Assembly: GCA_963826165.1 (NCBI GenBank)
Contig: CAWGWC010000007.1
Coordinates: 372,001-436,000, forward strand
Direction of reading: 5' to 3'
DNA from: JACVRW01 sp963826165
GTDB taxonomy: Bacteria; Actinomycetota; Thermoleophilia; Solirubrobacterales; Thermoleophilaceae
DNA: 64,000 nucleotides
Shown: positions 57,660 to 64,000 of the stretch, piece by piece
How the letters are laid out: each line of letters begins with the position of its first letter
Numbering within the stretch: the stretch's first letter is position 1
Notes under the pieces: model-generated
Databases searched by the model: none
Told to the model about the DNA's origin: nothing
Seen by the model: only the letters and a program-made list of their open reading frames with translations
Position numbers and translations under genes: made by a program

Positions 57660-58886
57660 ATGAGTGACCGCCTCGACTGCGTGATCGTCGGAGCGGGGCA
57701 GGCCGGCCTCGCGACGAGCCGCGAGCTGCGGCGCCAAGGGGTGGACCACGTGATGCTCGACCGGGGACGGATCGGCGACAGCTGGCGCGGCCGCTGGGAG
57801 AGCTTCTGCCTCGTCTCTCCCAACTGGAGCATCCTGCTGCCGGAGGGCGAGTACGAGGGTGACGACCCAGACGGCTTCCTCGTGCGCGACGAGATGGTGT
57901 CCCACCTGGTCCACTACGCCGAGCGGATCGACGCTCCGGTCCGCGAGCAGGTGGAGGTGAGCTCACTGCGCCCACCGAGCCACGGGCGCGGCTTCGTCCT
58001 CGACACCTCGGAGGGCCCGCTCGAGGCGCGGACCGTGGTCGCGGCGACCGGCGCCTATCAGCATCCGCACCGGCCCGCGGCCGCCGCCGGCCTGCCGGAC
58101 GGGCTGCCTCAACTCGACGTGGCCGCCTACAGCAGCCCCACCGCGCTGCCCGCCGGGCCCGTCCTCGTGGTGGGCAGCGGCCAGTCGGGCGCCCAGATCG
58201 CCGAGGAGCTCAACGACGCCGGCCGCACCGTCTTCCTCGCCTGCGGGCGGGCCCCGTGGTGCCCCCGGCGCATCGGAGGGCGAGACCTGTTCTGGTGGGC
58301 CCTCGAGACCGGCTTCGCCGATCAACCGGTGAGGGCTCTGCCCACGCCCGTTGCGCGGCTGGAGGCCAACCTGCTGGCCAGCGGCCGGCACGGCGGCCGC
58401 GACCTCCATCTGCGCACCCTGCAGGGCAGCGGCGTGAACCTGGTCGGTCACTTCCTCGGCTGCGAGGGCCGGCACGCCCGGTTTGCGGCCGACCTCGGCG
58501 AGAGCCTGGCCTGGGGCGACGAGCGCTACCGGCGCTACAGGGGGCTCGTGGACAAGCTGGCGGCGGAGCGCGGGATGGACTTGCCGCCCCCCTCGGACCC
58601 CGGCCCGTTCGACGCCGAGGCGCCGGAGTCGGTGGACCTCACCGGCTTCGGCGCGGTGGTGTTCGCGGGCGGCTACCGCCCGGCCTATGGGTCGTGGGTC
58701 GACTGTCCCGGCGCCTTCGACGAGCTCGGCTTCCCGCTCCAGGACAACGGAGCCAGCACGGCCGTGCCCGGCCTCTATTTCGTCGGCGTCCACTTCCTGC
58801 GCACGCGCAAGTCGGCGCTTCTCGCGGGGGTGGGCGAGGACGCGGCGGTGGTGGCAGACGAGCTCAGCGCAGCGATCGCGCGCTGA
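57660..58886 (+). CDS. FAD-dependent monooxygenase/oxidoreductase (CzcO-like)
   Basis: The 408 residues have two Rossmann motifs: VIVGAGQAGLATSREL for FAD near the N-terminus and VVGSGQSGAQIAEEL for NAD(P)H near residue 175. They match CzcO/flavin monooxygenase-like proteins. ATGAYQHPHRP and GLYFVGVHFLRTRKSALLAGVGEDA are also typical. The substrate is unknown. The 3' end overlaps the convergent tilS gene by 23 bases. Confidence 0.88.
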   Translation: MSDRLDCVIVGAGQAGLATSRELRRQGVDHVMLDRGRIGDSWRGRWESFCLVSPNWSILLPEGEYEGDDPDGFLVRDEMVSHLVHYAERIDAPVREQVEVSSLRPPSHGRGFVLDTSEGPLEARTVVAATGAYQHPHRPAAAAGLPDGLPQLDVAAYSSPTALPAGPVLVVGSGQSGAQIAEELNDAGRTVFLACGRAPWCPRRIGGRDLFWWALETGFADQPVRALPTPVARLEANLLASGRHGGRDLHLRTLQGSGVNLVGHFLGCEGRHARFAADLGESLAWGDERYRRYRGLVDKLAAERGMDLPPPSDPGPFDAEAPESVDLTGFGAVVFAGGYRPAYGSWVDCPGAFDELGFPLQDNGASTAVPGLYFVGVHFLRTRKSALLAGVGEDAAVVADELSAAIAR

Positions 58887-60156
58887 GACCCACCGCCGGC
58901 TCCTCGCCCACGGCTGCGTAACGCTCGTCGAGCGCCACCCCCGCGACCCAGACGATCTCACCTCTCGCCTCCACCACGGGCAGCGTCCGGCGCAGCGCGC
59001 GGGGGACCTTGCGGTCGGTGAACAGGTCCTGGAGGCTCTTGGTTCCGCCGACCCCGACGGGGCGCATGCGATCGCCGTCGCGCCAGGCGCGCACGGTCGC
59101 CCCGCCTGCGAGGGCGCCGGCCACGACCGCCACCTCACCCCTCTCGCCCGGCTCGGCCTCCACCTCCCAGTCTCCGAAGCGCGCCCGTCCGGGCACCGGT
59201 AGCGCCACCGGTTCCGGCACGGCGAGCTCCGTGGCCCTGGAGAACCGAAGCGTCCCGTACTCGGCCACCGCCCTCAGCCCGCCACCGAGGTCGAGGGACT
59301 TGGTGCCCTGCTCGCCGAGCGCCAGGATGGCGGCGGTCTCGGCGGCCGACAGCGCGCGTGGCTCGGCACCCTGGCCCGCCGCCTGCTCGGCGAGGCGGCG
59401 CAGCACGAGGCGGCGCACGGCAGCGGGCTGTTCGCCCAGGCCGGCCAGCGAGATCGCCGGGCCGCCACCGAGGACTTCGAGCGCGTCGTCCACGGCGCGG
59501 TCGAGCAGCTCGGCCTCCTCGCGCAGCTGGCGCGCGGTCTCGGCCAGCGTCCGCTCGGCCGCCGGGCCCACGCTCCGCAGCGCGTCCAGCAGATCGTGGC
59601 GCACCCGGGCGCGGGCGAAGCGGCGGTCGGCGTTCGAGGGATCCTCACGCCACTCGAGCCCGCGTGCGCGCAGGTAGGCGCGCACCTCCCCGCGTGTGGC
59701 CATGAGCAGGGGCCGCACCAGCCGGCCCCGGCGTGGCGCCATGCCGTGGAGCGCTCGCGAGCCGGGCGACACCGCCAGGCGGTAGAGCACCGTCTCCGCC
59801 TGGTCGGAAGCCGTGTGGGCCGCCGCGTAGTCGCCGGAGGCCAGTCGCTCCGCCAGGGCGTAGCGGGTGTCGCGGGCGCGCTCCTGGAGGTTCCCGCCCC
59901 CCTCGCCGAGATCGACTCGCTTCACCTGGAGGGACACCCCCATCTGCGAGCAGAGCCGGCGAACCAGCTCCTCGTCGGCGTCCGCGCCCTCGCGCAGTCC
60001 GTAGTTCACGTGGAGAGCCGAGACCCGCGCCTCGAGTCTCCTCGCGATGTCCAGCAGCGCCACCGAATCGCCCCCGCCCGAGACCAGCACCAAGAGCGGC
60101 TCGCGCGGGCGGATCAGGCCGCTCTCGCGCGCCGCGTCGAGGGCCGTGGTGCTCAT
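58864..60156 (-). CDS. tilS: tRNA(Ile)-lysidine synthase
   Basis: Modifies C34 of tRNA-Ile2 to lysidine so it reads AUA. The 430 residues have the PP-loop LVLVSGGGDSVALLDIA, HVNYGLR, AAHTASDQAETVLYRL and RPLL(M), with the C-terminal TilS domain (TKSLQDLFTDRKVP). The ATG at 60156 overlaps the stop of the MerR-cyclase gene (ATGA). Confidence 0.94.
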   Translation of the reverse strand: MSTTALDAARESGLIRPREPLLVLVSGGGDSVALLDIARRLEARVSALHVNYGLREGADADEELVRRLCSQMGVSLQVKRVDLGEGGGNLQERARDTRYALAERLASGDYAAAHTASDQAETVLYRLAVSPGSRALHGMAPRRGRLVRPLLMATRGEVRAYLRARGLEWREDPSNADRRFARARVRHDLLDALRSVGPAAERTLAETARQLREEAELLDRAVDDALEVLGGGPAISLAGLGEQPAAVRRLVLRRLAEQAAGQGAEPRALSAAETAAILALGEQGTKSLDLGGGLRAVAEYGTLRFSRATELAVPEPVALPVPGRARFGDWEVEAEPGERGEVAVVAGALAGGATVRAWRDGDRMRPVGVGGTKSLQDLFTDRKVPRALRRTLPVVEARGEIVWVAGVALDERYAAVGEEPAVGLSARSLR

Positions 60157-61349
60157 GCCTCTTCGCGCCGCGTGGCCCGGCACAGCTGGCGAGGCTCGTC
60201 GAAGCCCTTGAGCTTGACCTGGCCGATGCCCTCGAAGCTCAGGTGCGCGGCGCCCCTGACGACGTCGACCACGGCGTCGCTCACCAGCACCTCTGCGCCG
60301 CGCGCCCGGGCCACCACGCGCGAAGCCAGGTTGACCTCGCGGCCGTAATAGTCCCCGTCGCGGTAGAGCGCCGTGCCGTAGTGAACGCCGATCCGCGGCT
60401 CCGGGCGCTCGTCGAACAGCCCCACGAAGCCCACCGCCCAGTCCACCAGGGCGTTCACGTCGTGGCCCACGACCATGACCTCGTCGCCGATCGTCTTCAC
60501 CACGCGCGCGTCGTCGGGCAGCGTGTTGGAGACGCCCTCCACGAAGCGCTCGACCGACGAGAGCGCCTCCTCGTCACCCGCCTCCTCGGTGAAGCGGGCG
60601 TAGCCGGCCAGGTCGGCGAAGGCGATCGCCACCCGCACCCGCCCGTGTCCCAGTTCATCGCCCTCGAGCTCGGCCTCCATGTGGCCCACCACGTCCTGCT
60701 CGACGAAGTGCACGAGGTAGCGCTGGTGCATGTAGTCCATGAGCGGAGAGGCGAGCGGAAGCAGGTCGCCGGCCAGCCCCTGCATCTCCTCGGCCATCTG
60801 CAGGCCCGGCACTCCCTCCCGCATGAGCGGCTCGTGGACGTAGAGGTGAAACAGGCGCACCTCGGCATCGGCGATCTGGGCGAGCGACTGGCCGTAGACG
60901 CGCACGAGCTGGAGGAAGGCGACGAGCGGGAAGCCCGCCTCCACCACCGAGGCCACGTAGCGCAGCGCCTGCAGGTCGTCGTCGGTCAGCTGGTCCACGC
61001 CGCCGGCGGGCAGGCCGAGGGTGACCCAGAAGCGCTCGATCAGCTCCGGCTCGAGGCCGGTCTCGCGCGACGCCTCCCTGAGCGTGTGACGCTGCTCGCC
61101 CCCCGCGAACATCTCCTCGATGTAGCCGTAGGCGAGCCGGCCCTGCTCCCCCGCCTCCCTGATCTGCGCCAGCCGGTGACCGCGTTCGCGCAGCCGAGCC
61201 ACGATGCGGGCGTGGGCCACGGCAGCGGTGCTCCACTCGCCGGAACCGCCCACCTGGGGGATCACCCCGGCGCGCACCCAGCGCCGCAGGGTGGCCGGGG
61301 TCACCCCCACCCGCTCGGCGGCTTCCTTCGTCGACAGGCGCTCGCTCAC
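60153..61349 (-). CDS. MerR-type DNA-binding domain fused to a class III adenylate/guanylate cyclase
   Basis: The 398 residues begin with a MerR-like winged helix (STKEAAERVGVTPATLRRWVRAG). A helical middle follows (about 80-200). The C-terminal cyclase has both metal Asp residues (AFADLAGYARF and TIGDEVMVV) and the transition-state Asn/Arg in YYGREVNLASRVVARA, so it is likely active. The substrate-defining positions were not resolved. It could link DNA binding to cAMP or cGMP production. The GTG at 61349 is 7 bases after TATTGT; an earlier GTG overlaps that hexamer. tilS is coupled downstream. Confidence 0.88.
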   Translation of the reverse strand: MSERLSTKEAAERVGVTPATLRRWVRAGVIPQVGGSGEWSTAAVAHARIVARLRERGHRLAQIREAGEQGRLAYGYIEEMFAGGEQRHTLREASRETGLEPELIERFWVTLGLPAGGVDQLTDDDLQALRYVASVVEAGFPLVAFLQLVRVYGQSLAQIADAEVRLFHLYVHEPLMREGVPGLQMAEEMQGLAGDLLPLASPLMDYMHQRYLVHFVEQDVVGHMEAELEGDELGHGRVRVAIAFADLAGYARFTEEAGDEEALSSVERFVEGVSNTLPDDARVVKTIGDEVMVVGHDVNALVDWAVGFVGLFDERPEPRIGVHYGTALYRDGDYYGREVNLASRVVARARGAEVLVSDAVVDVVRGAAHLSFEGIGQVKLKGFDEPRQLCRATRREEA

Positions 61350-61356
61350 GGTAGAC

Positions 61357-61366
61357 ACAATAGGAT
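61357..61366. promoter_or_regulatory. Bidirectional promoter: -10 elements of the MerR-cyclase and fatty acyl reductase genes share one TA
   Basis: ACAATAGGAT reads TATTGT on the minus strand (61362-61357) and TAGGAT on the plus strand (61361-61366). The minus start is leaderless-like (7 bases). The plus gene has a leader of about 30 bases with a GGAGGG Shine-Dalgarno. MerR proteins often bind exactly between such elements, so autoregulation together with control of the reductase is plausible. Confidence 0.55.
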
Positions 61367-61403
61367 CGCGCCGGCAGTCTCACCGAGGGGAGTGGAGGGA
61401 CCC

Positions 61404-63407
61404 TTGAACTACTTCGTCACCGGCGCGACAGGCTTCATCGGCAGGCACCTGGTGGCCGAGCTGCTCGAGCGCGACGGCACCGTCTACGTGCTCGTCCGCG
61501 AGGGCTCGCGCGGCAAGCTCGACGCACTGATGCAGCGCCTCGGCGCTCCCGACGGCCGCATCGTGCCGGTGAGCGGCGACCTGTCCAAGCCGGGGCTGGG
61601 AGTCGAGGGGTTCGACGAGCGGATCGACCACCTGTTCCACCTCGCGGCGGTCTACGACGTCGAGGCGGACGAGGAGTCGTCGGAGCGGGCCAACGTCGAG
61701 GGCACCCGCCACGTGATCGAGTTCGCCAATGCCCGAGACGTGGGGCGCTTCCATCACGTGAGCTCCATCGCGGTGGCGGGCGACTACAAGGGCGTGTTCC
61801 AGGAGGACATGTTCGACGAGGGCCAGAGCCTGCCCCACCACTACCACCGCACCAAGTACGAGTCGGAGCGCCTGGTGCGCGAGGAGGTCGAGGCCGACAC
61901 TCTCATCTTCCGGCCGGGCATCGTCGTCGGTCACTCCGAGACCGGCGAGATGGACAAGATCGACGGCCCGTACTACTTCTTCAAGCTGCTCCAGCGCCTG
62001 CGGCACGCCCTGCCGGAGTGGTTCCCGCTCGCCGGCCCCCAGGGCGGGCAGACCAACATCGTGCCGGTGGACTTCGTGGCTCGCGCGCTGGACCACATCG
62101 CGCATCTCTCCGACGAGGAGCTTCCGAGCCGCACGTTCCATCTCGTGGACCCGGAGCCGATGACGGTGGGCGAGGCGCTCAACGAGTTCGCCAAGGCCGC
62201 CCACGCCCCGCAGTTCGCGATGCGCGTGGACCAGAACCTGACCAACGCGGTCCCCGCTCCGGTGCGCGCCGGAATGATGGCGCTCCCGCCGGTCAAGCGC
62301 ATCCGCGATCAGGTCTTCCATGACCTCGGGATCCCGCCGGCAGCGATGGAGAACCGCGACTTCCAGGCCAAGTTCGACGCCCGCGACAGCCAGCGGGCTC
62401 TCACCGGCACCGGGATCGCCGTGCCGCCGCTGTCGACCTACGCCCCGCAGGTGTGGGACTACTGGGAGCGCAACCTCGATCCGGACCTGTTCCGCGAGCG
62501 CTCGCTGGCCGCCTCGGTGCGTGGCAAGAAGATCCTGATCACGGGGGCGTCGAGCGGCATCGGCCTCGAGACGGCGCTCAAGGTCGGCGAGGCCGGCGGC
62601 GAGGTGCTGCTGGTGTCGCGCACTCGCGAGAAGCTCGAGGAGGTGGCCCGCCAGGTCGCGGAGGCCGGTGGCGTGGCGCACGTGCACCCGGCCGACCTAT
62701 CCGATCTGGAGGACATCGACCGTCTGGCCGCCGAGGTACTCGAGGAGCACGGCGGCATCGACGTGCTGATCAACAACGCCGGCCGCTCGATCCGGCGCTC
62801 GGTGGCTCGTTCCTATGACCGCTTCCACGACTACGAGCGCACGATGCAGCTCAACTACTTCGGGGCGCTCAAGCTGATCCTGGCCTTCCTGCCCGGTATG
62901 AGGGAGCGCCGCTCGGGCCACATCATCAACGTCAGCTCGATCGGCGTGCAGACCAACACCCCGCGCTTCTCCGCCTACGTGGCCTCGAAGGCCGCACTCG
63001 ATGCGTTCGCGCGCTGCGTCGCGCCGGAGTGCGTCAACGACAACGTCAAGTTCACCACCGTCTACATGCCGCTGGTGCGCACGCCGATGATCGCGCCGAC
63101 CGACATCTACAAAGCCTTCCCCACGCTCACCCCGGAGGAGGCCGGCAAGATGCTCACCGACGCGATGATCGACAAGCCCAAGCGCATGGCCTCACGCCTG
63201 GGCACGTTCGGCGAGGTCCTCTACGCGGTATCTCCGAAGACCGTCGACATCGTCCTCAACACCGCCTACAACCTGTTTCCCGACTCGACCGCGGCCAAGG
63301 CTCCCACCGACGGCAAGCCGGCCCCCGCGGACGAGAAACGGGGCGGCGACGAGATCTCCAGCGAGGCGGTGGCCATGGCCTACCTCCTGCGCGGAGTGCA
63401 CTTCTAG
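61404..63407 (+). CDS. Alcohol-forming fatty acyl-CoA/ACP reductase (two-domain SDR, Maqu_2507-like)
   Basis: The 667 residues have two SDR domains. The extended N-terminal SDR (NYFVTGATGFIGRHLV, FHLAAVYD, HVSSIAVAG, YHRTKYESERLVREE, RPGIVVGHSETGEMDKIDGP) reduces acyl thioester. The classical C-terminal SDR (ILITGASSGIGLETA, NNAGRSIRRS, SAYVASKAALDAFARC) reduces aldehyde. The whole sequence follows the layout of the Marinobacter FAR Maqu_2507, including the linker YAPQVWDYWERNLDPDLF. This gives fatty alcohols for wax esters or unusual lipids. TTG start at 61404, supported by homologue start and Shine-Dalgarno. Confidence 0.9.
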   Translation: MNYFVTGATGFIGRHLVAELLERDGTVYVLVREGSRGKLDALMQRLGAPDGRIVPVSGDLSKPGLGVEGFDERIDHLFHLAAVYDVEADEESSERANVEGTRHVIEFANARDVGRFHHVSSIAVAGDYKGVFQEDMFDEGQSLPHHYHRTKYESERLVREEVEADTLIFRPGIVVGHSETGEMDKIDGPYYFFKLLQRLRHALPEWFPLAGPQGGQTNIVPVDFVARALDHIAHLSDEELPSRTFHLVDPEPMTVGEALNEFAKAAHAPQFAMRVDQNLTNAVPAPVRAGMMALPPVKRIRDQVFHDLGIPPAAMENRDFQAKFDARDSQRALTGTGIAVPPLSTYAPQVWDYWERNLDPDLFRERSLAASVRGKKILITGASSGIGLETALKVGEAGGEVLLVSRTREKLEEVARQVAEAGGVAHVHPADLSDLEDIDRLAAEVLEEHGGIDVLINNAGRSIRRSVARSYDRFHDYERTMQLNYFGALKLILAFLPGMRERRSGHIINVSSIGVQTNTPRFSAYVASKAALDAFARCVAPECVNDNVKFTTVYMPLVRTPMIAPTDIYKAFPTLTPEEAGKMLTDAMIDKPKRMASRLGTFGEVLYAVSPKTVDIVLNTAYNLFPDSTAAKAPTDGKPAPADEKRGGDEISSEAVAMAYLLRGVHF

Positions 63408-63411
63408 CCGG

Positions 63412-64000
63412 TCAGGAAGCGGCTACAACGCTGAGCGGGACCCACTTGGGCTTCGAGCGGTTGCCGACCTCGTCGATGGCCACCGCCACCGCCCGGTAAC
63501 GGCCCTTGGGCAGCCGGCGCTTGCGGACCTTGCCCGTGAAGCGCAGGCTCCCCGGCCCCGGGCCCGCCGCGCGGCCGACGCTCGTGACCTTCAGCCAACG
63601 CGTGCACGGCCGGGCCCGGCGGCCGGCTCGCCGCGGGCTCACGCAGCGGCCCTTGACCCTGCGCCCGGAGACCGCCCGTCGCAACGAGACGGAGACCCGC
63701 ACGCGCTCCGACACGCGGAAGCGCAGGCGAACGGCTCGGGCGACGGCGGCTGCCGAGGACGCGCTCGCCCCGCCCTGACGGCCGCGGGCGGCTAGCCGCC
63801 GCGCGGATGCCTTCAGACCCTTCAGCACCGGGCGGATGGCGTCGACCTTCAGCATTCTGCTGGCGCGGCGCTCGGCCGTCGCGCCGTGCGGGTCGGTCAC
63901 TCGCACGCGCGGGACCAACGTCGTGCTGGAGTCGAAGGTGCGCGTGGCCCGCGGCTGGCTGCCGGTGGACGTCTCGAACACGCGGTTGCCGTCGAGGTCC
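63412..64000 (-). CDS. C-terminal part of a secreted PKD-domain protein (5' end outside the window)
   Basis: About 196 codons are visible. The window-edge part is the end of a PKD repeat (DLDGNRVFETSTG, then TFDSSTTLVPRVRVTDPHG). The remainder is a basic, Arg/Ala/Val-rich beta module (LRFRVSERVRVSVSLRR, RFTGKVRKRRLPKGRYRAVAVAIDEVGNRS) often found at the ends of actinobacterial surface proteins. Probably cell-surface. It converges with the acyl reductase gene, 4 bases between the stops. Confidence 0.75.
   Translation of the reverse strand, partial: DLDGNRVFETSTGSQPRATRTFDSSTTLVPRVRVTDPHGATAERRASRMLKVDAIRPVLKGLKASARRLAARGRQGGASASSAAAVARAVRLRFRVSERVRVSVSLRRAVSGRRVKGRCVSPRRAGRRARPCTRWLKVTSVGRAAGPGPGSLRFTGKVRKRRLPKGRYRAVAVAIDEVGNRSKPKWVPLSVVAAS

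Noticed and set aside
59733..61403. N-terminal extension of the fatty acyl reductase frame by 557 codons
   Set aside because: It is antisense to tilS and the MerR-cyclase gene. The TTG at 61404 has a Shine-Dalgarno and matches the homologue start (M/L)NYF(L/V)TG.
1..64000. CRISPR arrays, insertion sequences, phage genes, tRNA or rRNA genes
   Set aside because: I saw no regularly spaced repeats, transposase motifs, phage structural genes or clover-leaf sequences; gaps between genes are too short for most of these. A tRNA scan was not run.

Overview
The window is very GC-rich (roughly 70 percent), gene-dense DNA of a high-GC Gram-positive bacterium. Gene content (ClpC with a UVR linker, InhA-like FabI, MaoC-type dehydratase inside the fatty acid operon, type III pantothenate kinase, MerR-cyclase fusion, lysyl oxidase family protein, PKD surface protein) suggests an actinobacterium, most likely class Thermoleophilia (Solirubrobacterales-like). 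That placement is inference from gene content and style, not a database match. No rRNA, tRNA, CRISPR array, insertion sequence, phage or plasmid hallmark is visible. No gap without a gene exceeds about 210 bases. The annotation runs from a partial gene at base 1 to a partial gene at base 64000.

Layout. 1-9684: a large AAA/TPR regulator, clpC, a lipoprotein, lysS, greA and dus. 9693-19328: a DUF559 protein, then a tightly overlapping minus-strand type II fatty acid synthase operon (fabD-fabH-fabG-acpP-fabF-accD-SGNH esterase-maoC-fabI-VOC-coaX). 19431-23227: a soluble NarL-type two-component pair, a zinc-ribbon protein and folP-folB-folK. 23251-31762: short, mostly monocistronic or divergent units (HAD, group D flavin monooxygenase-like, LysR, AraC, cupin, YjbR, arginase-like, GNAT, PadR plus HAAS membrane protein, papain-like YiiX protein). 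31809-41178: ftsH, hpt, guanine deaminase, LOG, deoB, and a divergent deoC-ALDH-ALDH(truncated)-methyltransferase operon. 41223-42234: a frameshifted DUF559 gene. 42156-53632: a nine-gene minus-strand nucleoside uptake and salvage operon (CYTH-cytidine deaminase fusion, PNP, thymidine phosphorylase, adenosine deaminase, BMP lipoprotein, ABC ATPase, two permeases, a DUF6909-like protein) with divergent upp. 53648-64000: TetR-methyltransferase-cupin with a divergent second cupin, an NAD dehydrogenase, lysyl oxidase-like protein, FAD monooxygenase, tilS, MerR-adenylate cyclase, an alcohol-forming fatty acyl reductase and the tail of a PKD protein.

The genes form two metabolic blocks. One is membrane lipid synthesis: the FAS II operon, plus a fatty acyl reductase far downstream. 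The other is nucleoside catabolism: uptake, deamination, phosphorolysis, then deoB and deoC turning deoxyribose phosphate into acetaldehyde and glyceraldehyde-3-phosphate, with an aldehyde dehydrogenase next to deoC.

The most striking signal is in promoters. Almost every first gene of a transcription unit has a TANNNT hexamer (or a close relative) ending only 6-12 bases before the start codon, usually without a Shine-Dalgarno, which implies leaderless or near-leaderless mRNAs. At 8 of 11 divergent gene pairs the two opposing -10 hexamers overlap, several sharing a single central TA, so one small site appears to serve both directions. In the TetR case that site is also the centre of the operator. 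Other notable items are a CYTH-cytidine deaminase fusion, an attenuator-like hairpin with U-tract immediately before greA, a shared promoter element in front of greA and ftsH, and an 18-bp palindrome between fabG and acpP.
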